Shown here piece after piece: positions 43,901-53,070 of a stretch of 64,000 nucleotides of DNA (position 1 is the first letter of the stretch; every line of letters begins with the position of its first letter). This stretch comes from Nitrospirales bacterium (GTDB lineage: Bacteria; Nitrospirota; Nitrospiria; Nitrospirales; UBA8639). Both the position numbers and the translations under genes were made by a program. A model generated the notes under the pieces. The model ran no database searches. It had not been told where the DNA came from and saw only the letters and a program-made list of their open reading frames with translations. The stretch covers positions 124,001-188,000 of the forward strand of contig BQIX01000001.1 of NCBI GenBank assembly GCA_021604145.1, in the 5' to 3' direction.

Positions 43901-44043
43901 ATTTGCACTTGCACGGGGGTCAGATCAGGAACGGCATCAACCGTCAGCTTGTCCAACGACCAGACGCCTGTTCCTGTGACGAGGAGTAACGCGATGAGCG
44001 TGAAGAAGCGATAATGAAGAGATAGCGTCAGTAACCGTTCCAT
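40927..44043 (-). CDS. Heavy-metal RND efflux pump (CzcA/CusA type)
   Basis: A 1038-residue inner-membrane proton antiporter of the HME-RND group. Start MERLLTLSLHYRFFTLIALL and DAVPDLTPVQVQILTRS are typical. The TM4 proton-relay motif reads DFGLLVDGSVVMIDN near residues 395-410; the last acidic residue is Asp where CzcA-type members usually have Glu. Methionine pairs of CusA are not obvious, so a Zn/Co/Ni-type substrate is more likely than Cu/Ag, but this is inference. Two large periplasmic loops present. It lies between the adaptor and TolC genes on one transcript. Confidence 0.93.
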   Translation of the reverse strand: MERLLTLSLHYRFFTLIALLLVTGTGVWSLDKLTVDAVPDLTPVQVQILTRSSALGPLEVEQFITFPIETSLSGLPGLKEIRSVSRYGLSAVTAIFEEDLDPFFVRQLVNERLAEASEDIPSIYGKPMMGPLTTGLGEVYQFTLRGESYSPMTLRTLLEWDIARRLQAVPGVVEVNIWGGETKQFQVMVDPGKLLAFKLSLQQVFHALEQNNALAGGGYIEHERELYLITGEAMATTTAELGKIVIDHGPGGVPIFVKDIGEVKEGAALRIGAATRMGEGETVIGMVQMLAGANAQQVVTKVKEKVQDIQSTLPPGIVIEPYYDRTLFVENVIRTVRNNLLEGGLLVIAILFLFLGDLRAGLIVATAIPLSMLMAVTGMYQAGLSGNLMSLGAIDFGLLVDGSVVMIDNILRKLGTREPRSPEEKLTTIHAAAKEVLRPVVFAIGIIILVYIPILSLLGIEGKMFRPMAITVIFALIGSLFFAVAGVPVLAYWFARGKSDHEATWLIRRLRAIYQPCLQFSLMRPIWVVLPALALFLLSLFIGSRLGIEFLPQLEEGDLAIQVWRLPSISMSESVETALAVERALREFPEVQQVVSRTGSPEVATDVMGIELSDVFVVLAPPSSWTSASTKEGLISQMETAIETAVPGVGLGFTQPIEMRFNELIAGTRSDLAVKIFGEDMQELRNQGERVAHALEQVSGSQDIKVEQVTGVPRIRVIVDRDQIGRYGLNAKDVLTVVESARVGQTVGTVFQGQRRFDLIVRLSDDASAGPAALGTILLPTTHGELVPLSRVASIRVDEGLAQISRENVQRRLVVEANIRGQDLGSFVGEAKEIVNKTVKLPAGYYIEWGGQFQHLQEASNRLAIVIPITLLLIIAVLSVIFGTMRLTLLIFLNVPLALSGGLIALWFRGLPLSISAMIGCIALFGIAVLNGVVLVSRIQTLEIEGFSTHEAIIQGALDRLRPVLMTALVASLGFLPMAIATSMGAEVQRPLATVVIGGLITSTTLTLLVIPSLYGMMGRPNGSADTSRNLNTVVTES

Positions 44044-44070
44044 ATGGGTGTAAGTAGGGCTGAGTTTCGT

Positions 44071-45246
44071 TTAATGTCCTTCGATCGATCCTTGAAGTAA
44101 TGCATTTTTCAAATCAAACACGCCTTGAGTCACAACTTTGTCACCCAACTGAATGCCTTGTGTAATTTCCACAAGGCCTCCCCCTTCTTGCCCAAGTTCA
44201 ATCAACACAAAGTTGTATCCTGTTTCTTTTTGAACGAAGACTCCGCGTTTGCCTTTCACCATGGTGACTGCCGTATCAGGAATCGACAAGACCGGAAGTT
44301 GTTCATCCAGTAATTGCACGTCGACATATTCATTGGGTTTTAATCGTCCTTGCTGATTGTCGACATCAAGTCGGACCCGTACGGTTCTTGTGGTTTCCTC
44401 TGCCACCGGTGAGATGTAAGCCAATTGGGCTGTGATAGGCTGTCCTCCACGTGGAACGACTTTGCCCTGATCGCCTTCTGAAAATCGACGCGCTTGTTCG
44501 ATTGGGAGATTCGCAAAAACCCAGACCCGACTGGTATCAACAATTTCAAATAATTCTTCCCCCACCGACACCCCTTGTCCTAACACGACTTGTTGATGAG
44601 TGATCGTGCCGCCAAGTGGAGCACGAAGAATATACTTATGGCCTTCCAGATGACTGCCATGTTCAAAGTCATGTAATTCCTTGGGTGTGAGTCCCATATT
44701 CAATAGTTTTTCTCGTACGTGCTGAAAGACGGCTTGTGTTTCGATCGCGGTGCCTTGATCTTCTAGGACACGGCGTTGAGAGACGATATGTTCTTTCACT
44801 AATTGTTTCGTACGAGTGAAATTTTTTTTCGCGACATCTCGTTTCGCTTTGGCGACGAGATATTCTTGAACAAGTTCGTCCAAGATTAAACTTTCAATGG
44901 CGACTAACGGTTGATCTTTCAGCACGTGTTGTCCAAGTTTGCCGGTGAGTTTTTCCACCTGGCCGGGGATGAGTGAAGCGACTTTCGCGACAAGATTCAA
45001 GTCTAACGTGACGTTCCCCGGAGCGGTCACCACATGGGGGGTGAGTCGTTCAATGGCTTCTTCCGTACGTATGCGTTCCCGCGCCTTTGGTGGCACATCG
45101 TCAAGATGAATGCTGGTTTCTGAAGTTGTTGAAGATGCCGGAGCCCTCTCATGGTCAGCCATCACGATGTCTGAGGAGATGTCAGAATTGGTGGGCTCAG
45201 AGCAACCGATAAAAAGAAGCACGGTGAATAACCAAAGTAGATTCAT
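44071..45246 (-). CDS. Periplasmic adaptor lipoprotein of metal efflux system (CzcB/CusB type)
   Basis: A 391-residue membrane-fusion protein. The signal has a lipobox (LLFIGCSEP). The core shows a barrel-sandwich split by a coiled-coil hairpin (VEKLTGKLGQHVLKDQPLVA, then the helical part to about residue 190, then YILRAPLGGTITHQQVVLGQ), followed by beta-barrel and membrane-proximal domains. It links the RND pump to the TolC-type channel. It starts 28 bases before the pump gene. His clusters near the N-terminus are modest. Confidence 0.9.
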   Translation of the reverse strand: MNLLWLFTVLLFIGCSEPTNSDISSDIVMADHERAPASSTTSETSIHLDDVPPKARERIRTEEAIERLTPHVVTAPGNVTLDLNLVAKVASLIPGQVEKLTGKLGQHVLKDQPLVAIESLILDELVQEYLVAKAKRDVAKKNFTRTKQLVKEHIVSQRRVLEDQGTAIETQAVFQHVREKLLNMGLTPKELHDFEHGSHLEGHKYILRAPLGGTITHQQVVLGQGVSVGEELFEIVDTSRVWVFANLPIEQARRFSEGDQGKVVPRGGQPITAQLAYISPVAEETTRTVRVRLDVDNQQGRLKPNEYVDVQLLDEQLPVLSIPDTAVTMVKGKRGVFVQKETGYNFVLIELGQEGGGLVEITQGIQLGDKVVTQGVFDLKNALLQGSIEGH

Positions 45247-45369
45247 AGAAATACTCTTGTCAGTGACTCATGAATAACACGACCTCTTAATAAATTGAAG
45301 AAGGCGCGACAAAATTAGAGGCACGCATGCATGCAATGCACGGTGTCCGGTCATTGAAGGGTGGCGATA

Positions 45370-45864
45370 TTATGCCGAGTGGGTCGGAGGAGGGCGGATA
45401 GGGTTGTGAGAATGTATGAGTCGAATGGGTGGTGCACGTTCCGATGAGAGCTGTAACGAACGTAACGTGGATACGATAGATGAAGACTTATGCACGACTG
45501 GAAGAAAGGTTATTGGCTGATCAATTGTTGTCAAAGAATCATGATAGGACGCACTCAGGATCGAAAATCCTATCTCATCATGGTTGAGGAGATGGGGCTG
45601 AGCATGATCACAGTGGGAATTGTCCTGCGTACCTTTCTGTGCTGGAAAGTCATGGGGGGAATGATGATGATATTCGCACGCAAGATCTTGAGAGAGCACA
45701 GAATGGAACAGCCCTCCATGTTCGTGGGTTTGGCTTCCATGCGCATGATCGGCTTCTGGGTGGATATGGATTAGTGGAAAGGCCACAAGCCACAGCACTA
45801 ACCATGTATGGGCCATGCTTGTTACCAACTGATTGCGAGAAGTCATTGTGATCATGGTAAACAC
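45370..45864 (-). CDS. His-rich exported protein at head of metal efflux operon
   Basis: A 164-residue protein with a hydrophobic signal (TWLVLWLVAFPLIHIHPEA) and an early His/Asp-rich stretch (HPEADHAHGSQTHEHGG and EYHHHSPHDF). It lies upstream of the adaptor gene on the same strand, separated by about 120 bases. The histidine richness suggests periplasmic metal binding before export. The visible start is GTG at 45864 with ATGs three and six codons later. No Pfam family recalled with certainty. Similar His-rich leaders precede czc-type operons in other genomes. Confidence 0.75.
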   Translation of the reverse strand: MFTMITMTSRNQLVTSMAHTWLVLWLVAFPLIHIHPEADHAHGSQTHEHGGLFHSVLSQDLACEYHHHSPHDFPAQKGTQDNSHCDHAQPHLLNHDEIGFSILSASYHDSLTTIDQPITFLPVVHKSSSIVSTLRSLQLSSERAPPIRLIHSHNPIRPPPTHSA

Positions 45865-46229
45865 GTGAATATCTTCAACATAACATATTGTATCATATCA
45901 GCAAACAGTGTTTTGACTATTAACGCGACTCCAATTGGGTGCCGCCGGTATACGTGGACACGATGGCATACTAGGCCACGCGATCTTCACAAACCTTCAA
46001 CGTTGGTGTCTCAATAACCCATCTGACGTCTGGCTTCGAGGTGTCCAAGTCCAGTTACACTTTTGAGGCTGTCCCCAGCGTAATGCTACTTTTATAAAGT
46101 GAATGGGACTGTAGTAACAGTCTTCATTGCTTTGTTGTCCGATAGAACCAGAGGATTCATGGGTTGGCGAGGCGATAAAACATTAATGCAAATGAGCAAA
46201 AATTTCGAGAATGCGTCTACATAATTTCG
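45865..46229. other. Intergenic region
   Basis: About 365 bases between the His-rich gene and the frameshifted heme-binding gene. No gene or clear regulatory element seen; it should hold the promoter of the metal efflux operon. Confidence 0.4.
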
Positions 46230-46717
46230 CTATTCATCTTTATCGTTGTGCGTCACATGTAAACTCTTTGTCGCCCATTCACGGAGCTGTTGCCGATCAT
46301 TAGATGAAAGTCGCGCCTCGGGATGAAGAGGAAGATAAAACCAGGGAGGCATTTCCCCTTCGTCGACTTTTTCTGCAATTTCTTTCAATTTCTTTCAATT
46401 TCTTCTCTTTTGCTCTTGCCAGTGTACTGATTCCAGATGGAAAAGTTCAATTCTTTTCGACCTTTTTTGACATCCCATGCGACAAGCCATGATGCAGGAA
46501 GTACCTGGCTATACCAAGGCCACACCGTTTCATGAGAATAGCAGTCATAACAAGCTCGCTTGAGAGTGGATTGAATATGAGGTGGAGAATCGACTTCCTT
46601 GATGATAGCTGGGTTGCTCTGAGTGACAGGGATTAATTGGATAAGCCCAAAGAAGAGGACCGTGAATGCTACACTCGTGAATACACGTTTTTTATCAGTT
46701 TTGTCTTTCTTTGTGAT
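46230..46717 (-). pseudogene. Heme-binding-domain protein gene, frameshifted by a 10-bp tandem repeat
   Basis: Minus-strand frames encode two halves of a small membrane-anchored heme-binding-domain protein. First half: a membrane segment then RACYDCYSHETVWPWYS and WLVAWDVKKGRKELNFS. After three 10-base units (GAAATTGAAA type, at 46371-46403) the frame stops; the second half continues in another frame as EIAEKVDEGEMPPWFYLPLH then PEARLS. Family members usually have CxxCH here; this copy has CYDCY, so a heme ligand is also lost. No good start codon is seen, and its 5' end overlaps the ackA C-terminus. Confidence 0.8.
46371..46403 (-). repeat. 10-bp tandem repeat inside the heme-binding pseudogene
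   Basis: On the minus strand: AAGAAATTGA repeated in tandem (AAATTGAAAG AAATTGAAAG AAATTGCAGA). Each added unit shifts the frame by one; the first and fourth unit positions would be in frame with the downstream part. Two extra units (20 bases) explain the break. Confidence 0.8.
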
Positions 46718-47966
46718 GACGGGAGCTAAGGCATCGCGCTGTTTCAGATGCTAACCATGACTCCTCATCAGTTCCAATGACAAATGCAGCAATGTCCGTG
46801 CCGTCTAGACTGATTTTGGCGACACTTCCAGGTGTCAATCCTACTGCAGCCTGGTTGTGCTTTTTATCCAGTTTCAAACCACACCATTCCATTTCTTTAC
46901 ATATTTGTGCGCGAATCTCTGGTGCGCCTTCTCCAATGCCTCCACCAAACACAATCGCGTCGGCTCCACCCAAGACGGCAAGATAGGCGCCAAGATATTT
47001 TCTGATTCGATAACAGAACATATCGATTGCGAGCTTTGATCGCGCATCCTGTTCGTAATTCGCTGCCCGGAGTATTTGGCGCATGTCATTCGTTCGTCCT
47101 GAGACGCCCAAAAGTCCCGAATGTTCATTGAGCCAATTCTGAACACCGATCACTGGAACCTGTTCCTTCTTTACCAAATAACTGATGATGGAGGGATCAA
47201 GGTCTCCTGATCGAGTTCCCATCATGAGTCCCTCGCTGGGTGTAAATCCCATCGAGGTCTCAATAGACTTCCCGAATGCTATTGCGGTCATCGAACAGCC
47301 ATTACCCAATTGCATCGTAATGAGTCGTTGATCATTCAACGTTTTGCCGGTGTGGGTTACATAACTGTCAGCCAACGACGCATGAGCGATTCCGTGAAAT
47401 CCATATCTTCTGATGTGATGCCGTTCAGCAAGTTCATGGGGAATGGCATACGTTGCTGCATACTCAGGCAGTGTGTGATGAAACGTGGTATCAAACACTG
47501 CAACCATTGGCATGGAATCATTCAAAAGTGTTCGTGCACCATGGATTCCAGCCAGACACGCGGGATTATGTAAGGGGGCCAGATCATTCAGTTGTTCGAT
47601 TTCACGTAGTACTTCATCATCAATAACGGTTGATTTAGAAAAGTGATGTCCGCCATGAACGACACGATGACCAACACCCTCTATAAGATCGATATTTAAC
47701 TGCATGTCTCCAGATTGTTGAAGGCGCCTCAAAGAATCAAATATCCACTTGAAAGCCTGTTCATGATTTTCGATGTGGTTGGATGATTGGAAAATGATCT
47801 TTTCTCGTTCTGATATGTCTAAGGAGGCATCAGTTCCTATTCCCTGCAACGTCCCTCGAATCCAGACGCGAGATGTGTCATGGCTTGTTATTGCCTGAGC
47901 GGAGGACATCTCCATGATGCAGAATCTTACGGAAGAACTGCCGCTATTAATAACAAGAATTTTCAT
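46695..47966 (-). CDS. ackA: Acetate kinase
   Basis: A 423-residue kinase making acetyl-phosphate from acetate and ATP or the reverse. ATG 47966 gives MKILVINSGSSSVRFCI, the normal N-terminus; a start at 47993 adds nine residues. Phosphate-binding motif NSGSSS, AVFDTTFHHTLP, GFHG and GGIGEGAPEIR are intact. It lies divergently from the P-type ATPase gene. No pta gene is in the window; partner may be a phosphoketolase elsewhere. Confidence 0.95.
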   Translation of the reverse strand: MKILVINSGSSSVRFCIMEMSSAQAITSHDTSRVWIRGTLQGIGTDASLDISEREKIIFQSSNHIENHEQAFKWIFDSLRRLQQSGDMQLNIDLIEGVGHRVVHGGHHFSKSTVIDDEVLREIEQLNDLAPLHNPACLAGIHGARTLLNDSMPMVAVFDTTFHHTLPEYAATYAIPHELAERHHIRRYGFHGIAHASLADSYVTHTGKTLNDQRLITMQLGNGCSMTAIAFGKSIETSMGFTPSEGLMMGTRSGDLDPSIISYLVKKEQVPVIGVQNWLNEHSGLLGVSGRTNDMRQILRAANYEQDARSKLAIDMFCYRIRKYLGAYLAVLGGADAIVFGGGIGEGAPEIRAQICKEMEWCGLKLDKKHNQAAVGLTPGSVAKISLDGTDIAAFVIGTDEESWLASETARCLSSRHHKERQN

Positions 47967-48401
47967 AACAAGCTCACGCTCCGTTTTACTCATTCATCTC
48001 TCTACGGTTATTGGCAGAGAACATGCACATTCCTGCTTAGAGAAGAATTGAATAATCTGGATACAATAAAAAACAGCACAGACATGCTTCCATTCATTCA
48101 GAAGAAAAGTATAGCAAACATGACGCCAGATAGGATTTATGAAGGGAGCGATATTCAGGGGAAATTTTTAAAGATTTTTTGATTCACTGTGTCGAACCCA
48201 TGTATTTGTGGAAATTTGGGCCAAAGGAAAAATAATCTGATGTGGCAAAAAGCAGCAGGTAGATGTCCATAAGTGTATAAAACTCGTGTATCCAGCTCCA
48301 GATTAGTAGAGTAGTCTGATCCTGATGCCAATAGGTTTGAACAGAACAAAGACACTTATCCTGGTATTCATTTATTGGCTTCTTGATAGAGGTAATCCTT
48401 G
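47967..48401. other. Divergent intergenic region between ackA and the P-type ATPase gene
   Basis: About 435 bases, AT-rich, holding promoters for both directions. Several T/A-rich hexamers occur but none could be picked with confidence. No ORF of coding character. Confidence 0.45.
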
Positions 48402-51119
48402 ATGCGGCCAATCGATTCAACGCAAGTCTCGTGGCATTCGTTGTCGGAACAAGCCGTTCTCGATCAATTACAAACAAACCTAGAAGGACTGAACAACGAA
48501 GAGGTCAAGGTAAGACAACAGTTGTTTGGAATGAATCGCCTGCCAGTTAAGCCGCCACCGACCATTTTTACCATTTTCCTTCATCAATTCTTAAGTCCCC
48601 TTATCTATATCCTGCTTATCGCTGGGGGAATATCCATCGTCATCGGTGAACATACCGATGCTGGGTTCATCTTTGCCATTATCTTGCTGAATGCCGCGCT
48701 TGGCGCATATCAGGAGTGGAGAGCAGAACAAGGTGCCGCAGCCCTGCAATCGCTTCTCAAGATCTACGCTCGGGTTCGTCGACACGGAACTGAAAAAGAG
48801 ATCCCGGCCGAAGAATTAGTTCCTGGAGATATTTGTCTATTGGAGTCGGGCAGTCGAATTCCAGCGGACTTACGCCTCATTGAGACAACAAATTTAGCGG
48901 TCGATGAATCTCTTTTGACAGGGGAGTCCCTGTCAGTCACCAAGGCTACTGCCCCTACCAGTAATTCTGATGTACCTTTAGTCGATCGAATAGGGATGGT
49001 GTATGCGGCAACCACGGTCATGGTTGGAAGAGGGACTGGGATCGTGGTTGAGATCGGCTCTCGAACAGAAGTTGCGCAAATTGCCAAGGTTGTGACAGAG
49101 ACCAAAGAAACCAAACCACCGCTTGTTGTCAGGATGGATCATTTCGCACGAATGATCAGTGTCGGGATTGTCGGAGCATGTATCATCTTGGCCGTTATAG
49201 CCGTGAACAATGGAATCCCACTAACGGAAGTCTTTTTTATGGCCGTCGCACTGGCTGTTTCCGCAATTCCAGAGGGTCTACCAGTTGCGATGACGGTGGC
49301 CTTGTCGGTAGCGACCTCCCGTATGGCCAAACGTCATGTCATTGTGAGAAAGCTCACAGCAGTGGAAGGGTTGGGAAGTTGCACCTTCATTGCCAGTGAC
49401 AAGACTGGAACATTAACCGTCAATCAACAAACCGTAAAAAAGTTGGTCCTACCCACAGGAGAACGTTTTGACGTGAGTGGACAAGGATTCACAGGTGACG
49501 GGAACATCACGGCTCAGGAAGAATCTCAAGACCTTAGTGTGGCATGGCCCCAGTTACAGAGACTTGGAAAAGTCGGCGTGATGTGCAATGAAGCACAATT
49601 GATCAGTGAAAAAGGGGAGTGGGTTCATCATGGCGATGCAGTCGATATTGCCCTGCTAGCCCTTGGATATAAGCTTGGGGCGAATCCTTCGGAGGTGCGA
49701 CGGGCAATACCGATCGTGGGTATTATTCCGTTTGAATCAGAACGTCAATATGCGGCAACATTTTATCGAGAAGAGAATGTTGTACACACTGCCGTCAAGG
49801 GGGCCATGGAAGTTGTTCTTCCCAAATGTTCTCAAATGGCGACACCCACTGGGGATAAACCAATTGAACCTCAGCTTTTGGAAGAGGCAGCTCTTCAATT
49901 AGCCGCAGAGGGGTACCGTGTTTTGGTTTTGGCCGATGGACGTATGGATCCCCATACCCAGAATGGGATGTTCGATGAACAGGATATGCCTCCGTTAACC
50001 GTCTTAGGGCTCATTGGAGCTATTGATCCGCTTCGGTCGGAAGTCAAGGAAGCCGTAGAGCGATGTCGAGGTGCAGGCGTGCAGGTGGCCATGATCACGG
50101 GCGATCATCCTGCAACGGCGCTGTCAATTGCACGTGAGCTTGGTATTGCTTCAACCGAACAGGAAGTGGCAACAGGGCCGCAGTTAATGAAATTAGGATC
50201 GGAGACGATCAGTCAATTTTTTGATTTGATAAAACGAGTCAGAGTGTACGCGCGCATGACCCCATTGCAGAAATATGAAATCGTCGATGCTCTGGTTCAG
50301 CAAGGGCATTTCGTTGCCGTGACTGGAGACGGCGTGAATGACGCACCAGCGCTGAGAAAAGCTCATCTTGGTGTCGCCATGGGATCAGGAACTGATGTGG
50401 CCAAAGACAGTGCGGCGATGATTATCACTGACGATCGGTTTGCGTCGATTGTGGCTGGCATCGAAGAAGGTCGTGTCGCATATGATAACATTCGAAAGGT
50501 CATCGCGCTCCTGATATCGTGCGGAGCGGCAGAAATTATGCTATTTGCTATCGCACTTCTTGCCGGGCTTCCTTTGCCGCTGACAGCGGTGCAACTGCTG
50601 TGGTTGAATCTGATCACCAATGGTCCCCAAGATGTGGCGCTGGCATTTGAAGCCGGTGAAGCCGAGACAATGGCTCGAACGCCAAGGAAACCGACCGACG
50701 GCATCTTCGACAGACTGATGATTCAACAAACTGTCGTCTCAGGGGGTGTCATGGGTCTCGTGGCCTCTGGTGCTTGGTTTTGGTGGCTCACCTCGGGTCT
50801 CGAGGAAGCCGAAGCACGCAATCTTCTTCTGCTACTCATGGTGTTCCTGCAAAACGTCCATGTTTTTAATTGTCGATCGGAGCGTGCATCTGCCTTCCAG
50901 ATTCCTTTACGGAACAATTGGATTTTAATGTTTGGCGTATTCGCCGCCCAGGGTATTCATATCCTTTCTTTGTATATTCCTGTGACACAAAGCATTTTAG
51001 ACGTGTCGCCAGTGACATTTGCTGATTGGGGATCAATTTTTCTCCTCGCATCAACCATTTTAGTCGCCATGGAGGTCTTTAAAGCGATAAACTGGCGAAT
51101 TAGGGGTTCTTCAGCTTAA
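48402..51119 (+). CDS. P-type cation-transporting ATPase (Ca2+-type family)
   Basis: A 905-residue inner-membrane ion pump. ATG 48402 has GAGGT eight bases upstream; the adjacent TTG is not needed. Phosphorylation motif DKTGTLT near residue 332, PEGLPVAMTVAL in membrane helix 4, and GDGVNDAPALR near 641 are present, typical of type II pumps. In helix 6 the usual N-L-x-T-D of calcium pumps reads NLITNG, so an ion-site aspartate is Asn; the transported ion is uncertain. Followed ten bases later by ftsH, likely in one operon. Confidence 0.92.
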   Translation: MRPIDSTQVSWHSLSEQAVLDQLQTNLEGLNNEEVKVRQQLFGMNRLPVKPPPTIFTIFLHQFLSPLIYILLIAGGISIVIGEHTDAGFIFAIILLNAALGAYQEWRAEQGAAALQSLLKIYARVRRHGTEKEIPAEELVPGDICLLESGSRIPADLRLIETTNLAVDESLLTGESLSVTKATAPTSNSDVPLVDRIGMVYAATTVMVGRGTGIVVEIGSRTEVAQIAKVVTETKETKPPLVVRMDHFARMISVGIVGACIILAVIAVNNGIPLTEVFFMAVALAVSAIPEGLPVAMTVALSVATSRMAKRHVIVRKLTAVEGLGSCTFIASDKTGTLTVNQQTVKKLVLPTGERFDVSGQGFTGDGNITAQEESQDLSVAWPQLQRLGKVGVMCNEAQLISEKGEWVHHGDAVDIALLALGYKLGANPSEVRRAIPIVGIIPFESERQYAATFYREENVVHTAVKGAMEVVLPKCSQMATPTGDKPIEPQLLEEAALQLAAEGYRVLVLADGRMDPHTQNGMFDEQDMPPLTVLGLIGAIDPLRSEVKEAVERCRGAGVQVAMITGDHPATALSIARELGIASTEQEVATGPQLMKLGSETISQFFDLIKRVRVYARMTPLQKYEIVDALVQQGHFVAVTGDGVNDAPALRKAHLGVAMGSGTDVAKDSAAMIITDDRFASIVAGIEEGRVAYDNIRKVIALLISCGAAEIMLFAIALLAGLPLPLTAVQLLWLNLITNGPQDVALAFEAGEAETMARTPRKPTDGIFDRLMIQQTVVSGGVMGLVASGAWFWWLTSGLEEAEARNLLLLLMVFLQNVHVFNCRSERASAFQIPLRNNWILMFGVFAAQGIHILSLYIPVTQSILDVSPVTFADWGSIFLLASTILVAMEVFKAINWRIRGSSA

Positions 51120-51129
51120 GGGAAAAGCT

Positions 51130-52968
51130 ATGGATAAAAAATTTCGTTTCTCCATTTGGTATTTTATTTTGGCTTTTTGGCTGCTGATTTTTCTGCAGGA
51201 AATCTATTTTGCTTCTCAACATCTGGATGAAGTGTCCTATAGTCAGTTTAAGGTTTGGTTGCTAGATGACAAGGTCGCTGAGGTGACGATTACGGATACG
51301 ATTATTAATGGAAAGCTCAAGCCTGATGTCCAGGAAGAGAAGGGGAATGGGTTCCAAACGATTCGAGTAGATGACCCGGATTTAGTGAAGATTCTTGAGG
51401 AGAAGAACGTCGAATTCTCTGGAGTTATTGTGAGTACCTTATGGAAAGATGTGGCATCATGGGTGATTCCAATATTGATCTTTGCTGCCATTTGGATTTT
51501 CATGTTTCGACGAGTCAGTCAAGGAGCAGGTGGCAGTTTCATGCGTATTGGTCAATCCAAGGCAAAGATTTACATGGAAAAAGATATCCCAGTGAGCATG
51601 AAAGATGTTGCTGGTGTGGATGAAGCCAAAGAAGAACTATTAGAGGTGATCGAGTTCCTTAAGACTCCAGAGAAGTTTACCCGTATCGGCGGACGTATAC
51701 CTAAAGGTGTTCTGTTGGTTGGCCCTCCCGGAACAGGAAAAACATTACTGGCTCGAGCCATCGCTGGCGAAGCTGCCGTGCCGTTTTTTTCTATTAGCGG
51801 CTCGGAGTTTGTTGAAATGTTTGTGGGAGTAGGTGCCGCGAGAGTACGAGATTTGTTTGAAAATGCCAAAGGGATGGCCCCATGTATTATTTTCATTGAT
51901 GAACTCGATGCCCTTGGAAAGGCTAGAGGAACAGGTCCCATGGTTCACGAAGAACGAGAGCAGACATTGAATCAATTATTGGTTGAAATGGACGGATTTG
52001 ATCCACGTGTCGGGGTCATTATTCTGGCCGCCACCAATCGTCCTGAAATTCTGGATCAGGCCCTGTTACGGGCGGGACGATTCGACCGTCAGGTGTTAGT
52101 GGACCGACCTGATCGTCCAGGCCGAAAGGCTATTCTTCAGATTCATGCTAAAGCCGTCAAGCTTGAAGAAGATGTTTCACTCGAGAAAATTGCCGCTATG
52201 ACTCCGGGAATGGTCGGAGCTGACTTAGCGAATGTGGTGAATGAAGCGGCCTTATTGGCAGTTCGAGGAAATCGAGAAACCGTCGCACAGGTAGACTTGG
52301 AAGAAGCGGTAGAACGAGTGGTCGCTGGACTCGAGAAGAAGAGTCGTGTGCTGAGCGTAGAGGAACGTAAGCGAGTGGCGCATCATGAAGTTGGCCATGC
52401 GTTGGTCGCCATGACCATTCCAGGGTCTGATCCTGTTCAAAAAATTTCTATCATTCCACGAGGGATTGCGGCATTGGGGTATACCATGCAGTTACCAACT
52501 GAAGATCGGTATTTGCTCACTCAATCAGAATTAGAAAGTAAGATTGCCGTGCTCTTGGGTGGTCGAGTCGCCGAGGAACTTATTTTCGGGGAAGCGTCGA
52601 CTGGGGCAGCTGATGATCTTCAAAAAGCGACGAATATTGCCAAACGGATGATAAAAGATTACGGCATGAGCACGACTCTGGGCACTGTTGCCTTAGATCA
52701 ATCGGGCCCATCCATGTTTCTTTCTCCGAATGATTCTTCTCCCAGATCCACCTATTCAGAAGAAACGGCTCGTGAAATTGATCAAGAAGTACGACAGCTT
52801 ATTGCTAGCCAGGAAAAACGTGTTCAGGAACTTCTGACTCAAATCAAGCCCGTGCTCACTCAAGGAGCCGAAAAACTTTTAGTCGATGAGGTGATGTCGG
52901 GTGAAAATCTTCAGGAACTGCTTCGCTTGCATCAAGCGGGCGAACCTATGATGAAACCAGCGACCTAG
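51130..52968 (+). CDS. ftsH: ATP-dependent zinc metalloprotease FtsH
   Basis: A 612-residue membrane-bound AAA+ protease that degrades unneeded membrane and some soluble proteins. Two N-terminal membrane segments (about 8-28 and 113-133), Walker A GPPGTGKT near residue 198, second region of homology AGRFDRQV, and zinc site HHEVGH near residue 418. Domain order and length normal. It starts ten bases after the P-type ATPase stop, which is not the usual ftsH context (tilS, folP), so this is probably a second, stress-linked copy. Confidence 0.95.
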   Translation: MDKKFRFSIWYFILAFWLLIFLQEIYFASQHLDEVSYSQFKVWLLDDKVAEVTITDTIINGKLKPDVQEEKGNGFQTIRVDDPDLVKILEEKNVEFSGVIVSTLWKDVASWVIPILIFAAIWIFMFRRVSQGAGGSFMRIGQSKAKIYMEKDIPVSMKDVAGVDEAKEELLEVIEFLKTPEKFTRIGGRIPKGVLLVGPPGTGKTLLARAIAGEAAVPFFSISGSEFVEMFVGVGAARVRDLFENAKGMAPCIIFIDELDALGKARGTGPMVHEEREQTLNQLLVEMDGFDPRVGVIILAATNRPEILDQALLRAGRFDRQVLVDRPDRPGRKAILQIHAKAVKLEEDVSLEKIAAMTPGMVGADLANVVNEAALLAVRGNRETVAQVDLEEAVERVVAGLEKKSRVLSVEERKRVAHHEVGHALVAMTIPGSDPVQKISIIPRGIAALGYTMQLPTEDRYLLTQSELESKIAVLLGGRVAEELIFGEASTGAADDLQKATNIAKRMIKDYGMSTTLGTVALDQSGPSMFLSPNDSSPRSTYSEETAREIDQEVRQLIASQEKRVQELLTQIKPVLTQGAEKLLVDEVMSGENLQELLRLHQAGEPMMKPAT

Positions 52969-53070
52969 AACATTCAAAGAATTCACCTGCCCCGTCCATA
53001 CACATTAAAACAATCTGATCACTCCTTCAACGAAACCGTGGCGGATAGCCACGAAAAGTCTCTATGAATC

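Noticed and set aside
53037-53053. Hairpin CGTGGC/GCCACG between ftsH and the PLP gene as a terminator
   Set aside because: No T-run on either strand; kept out as a terminator call.
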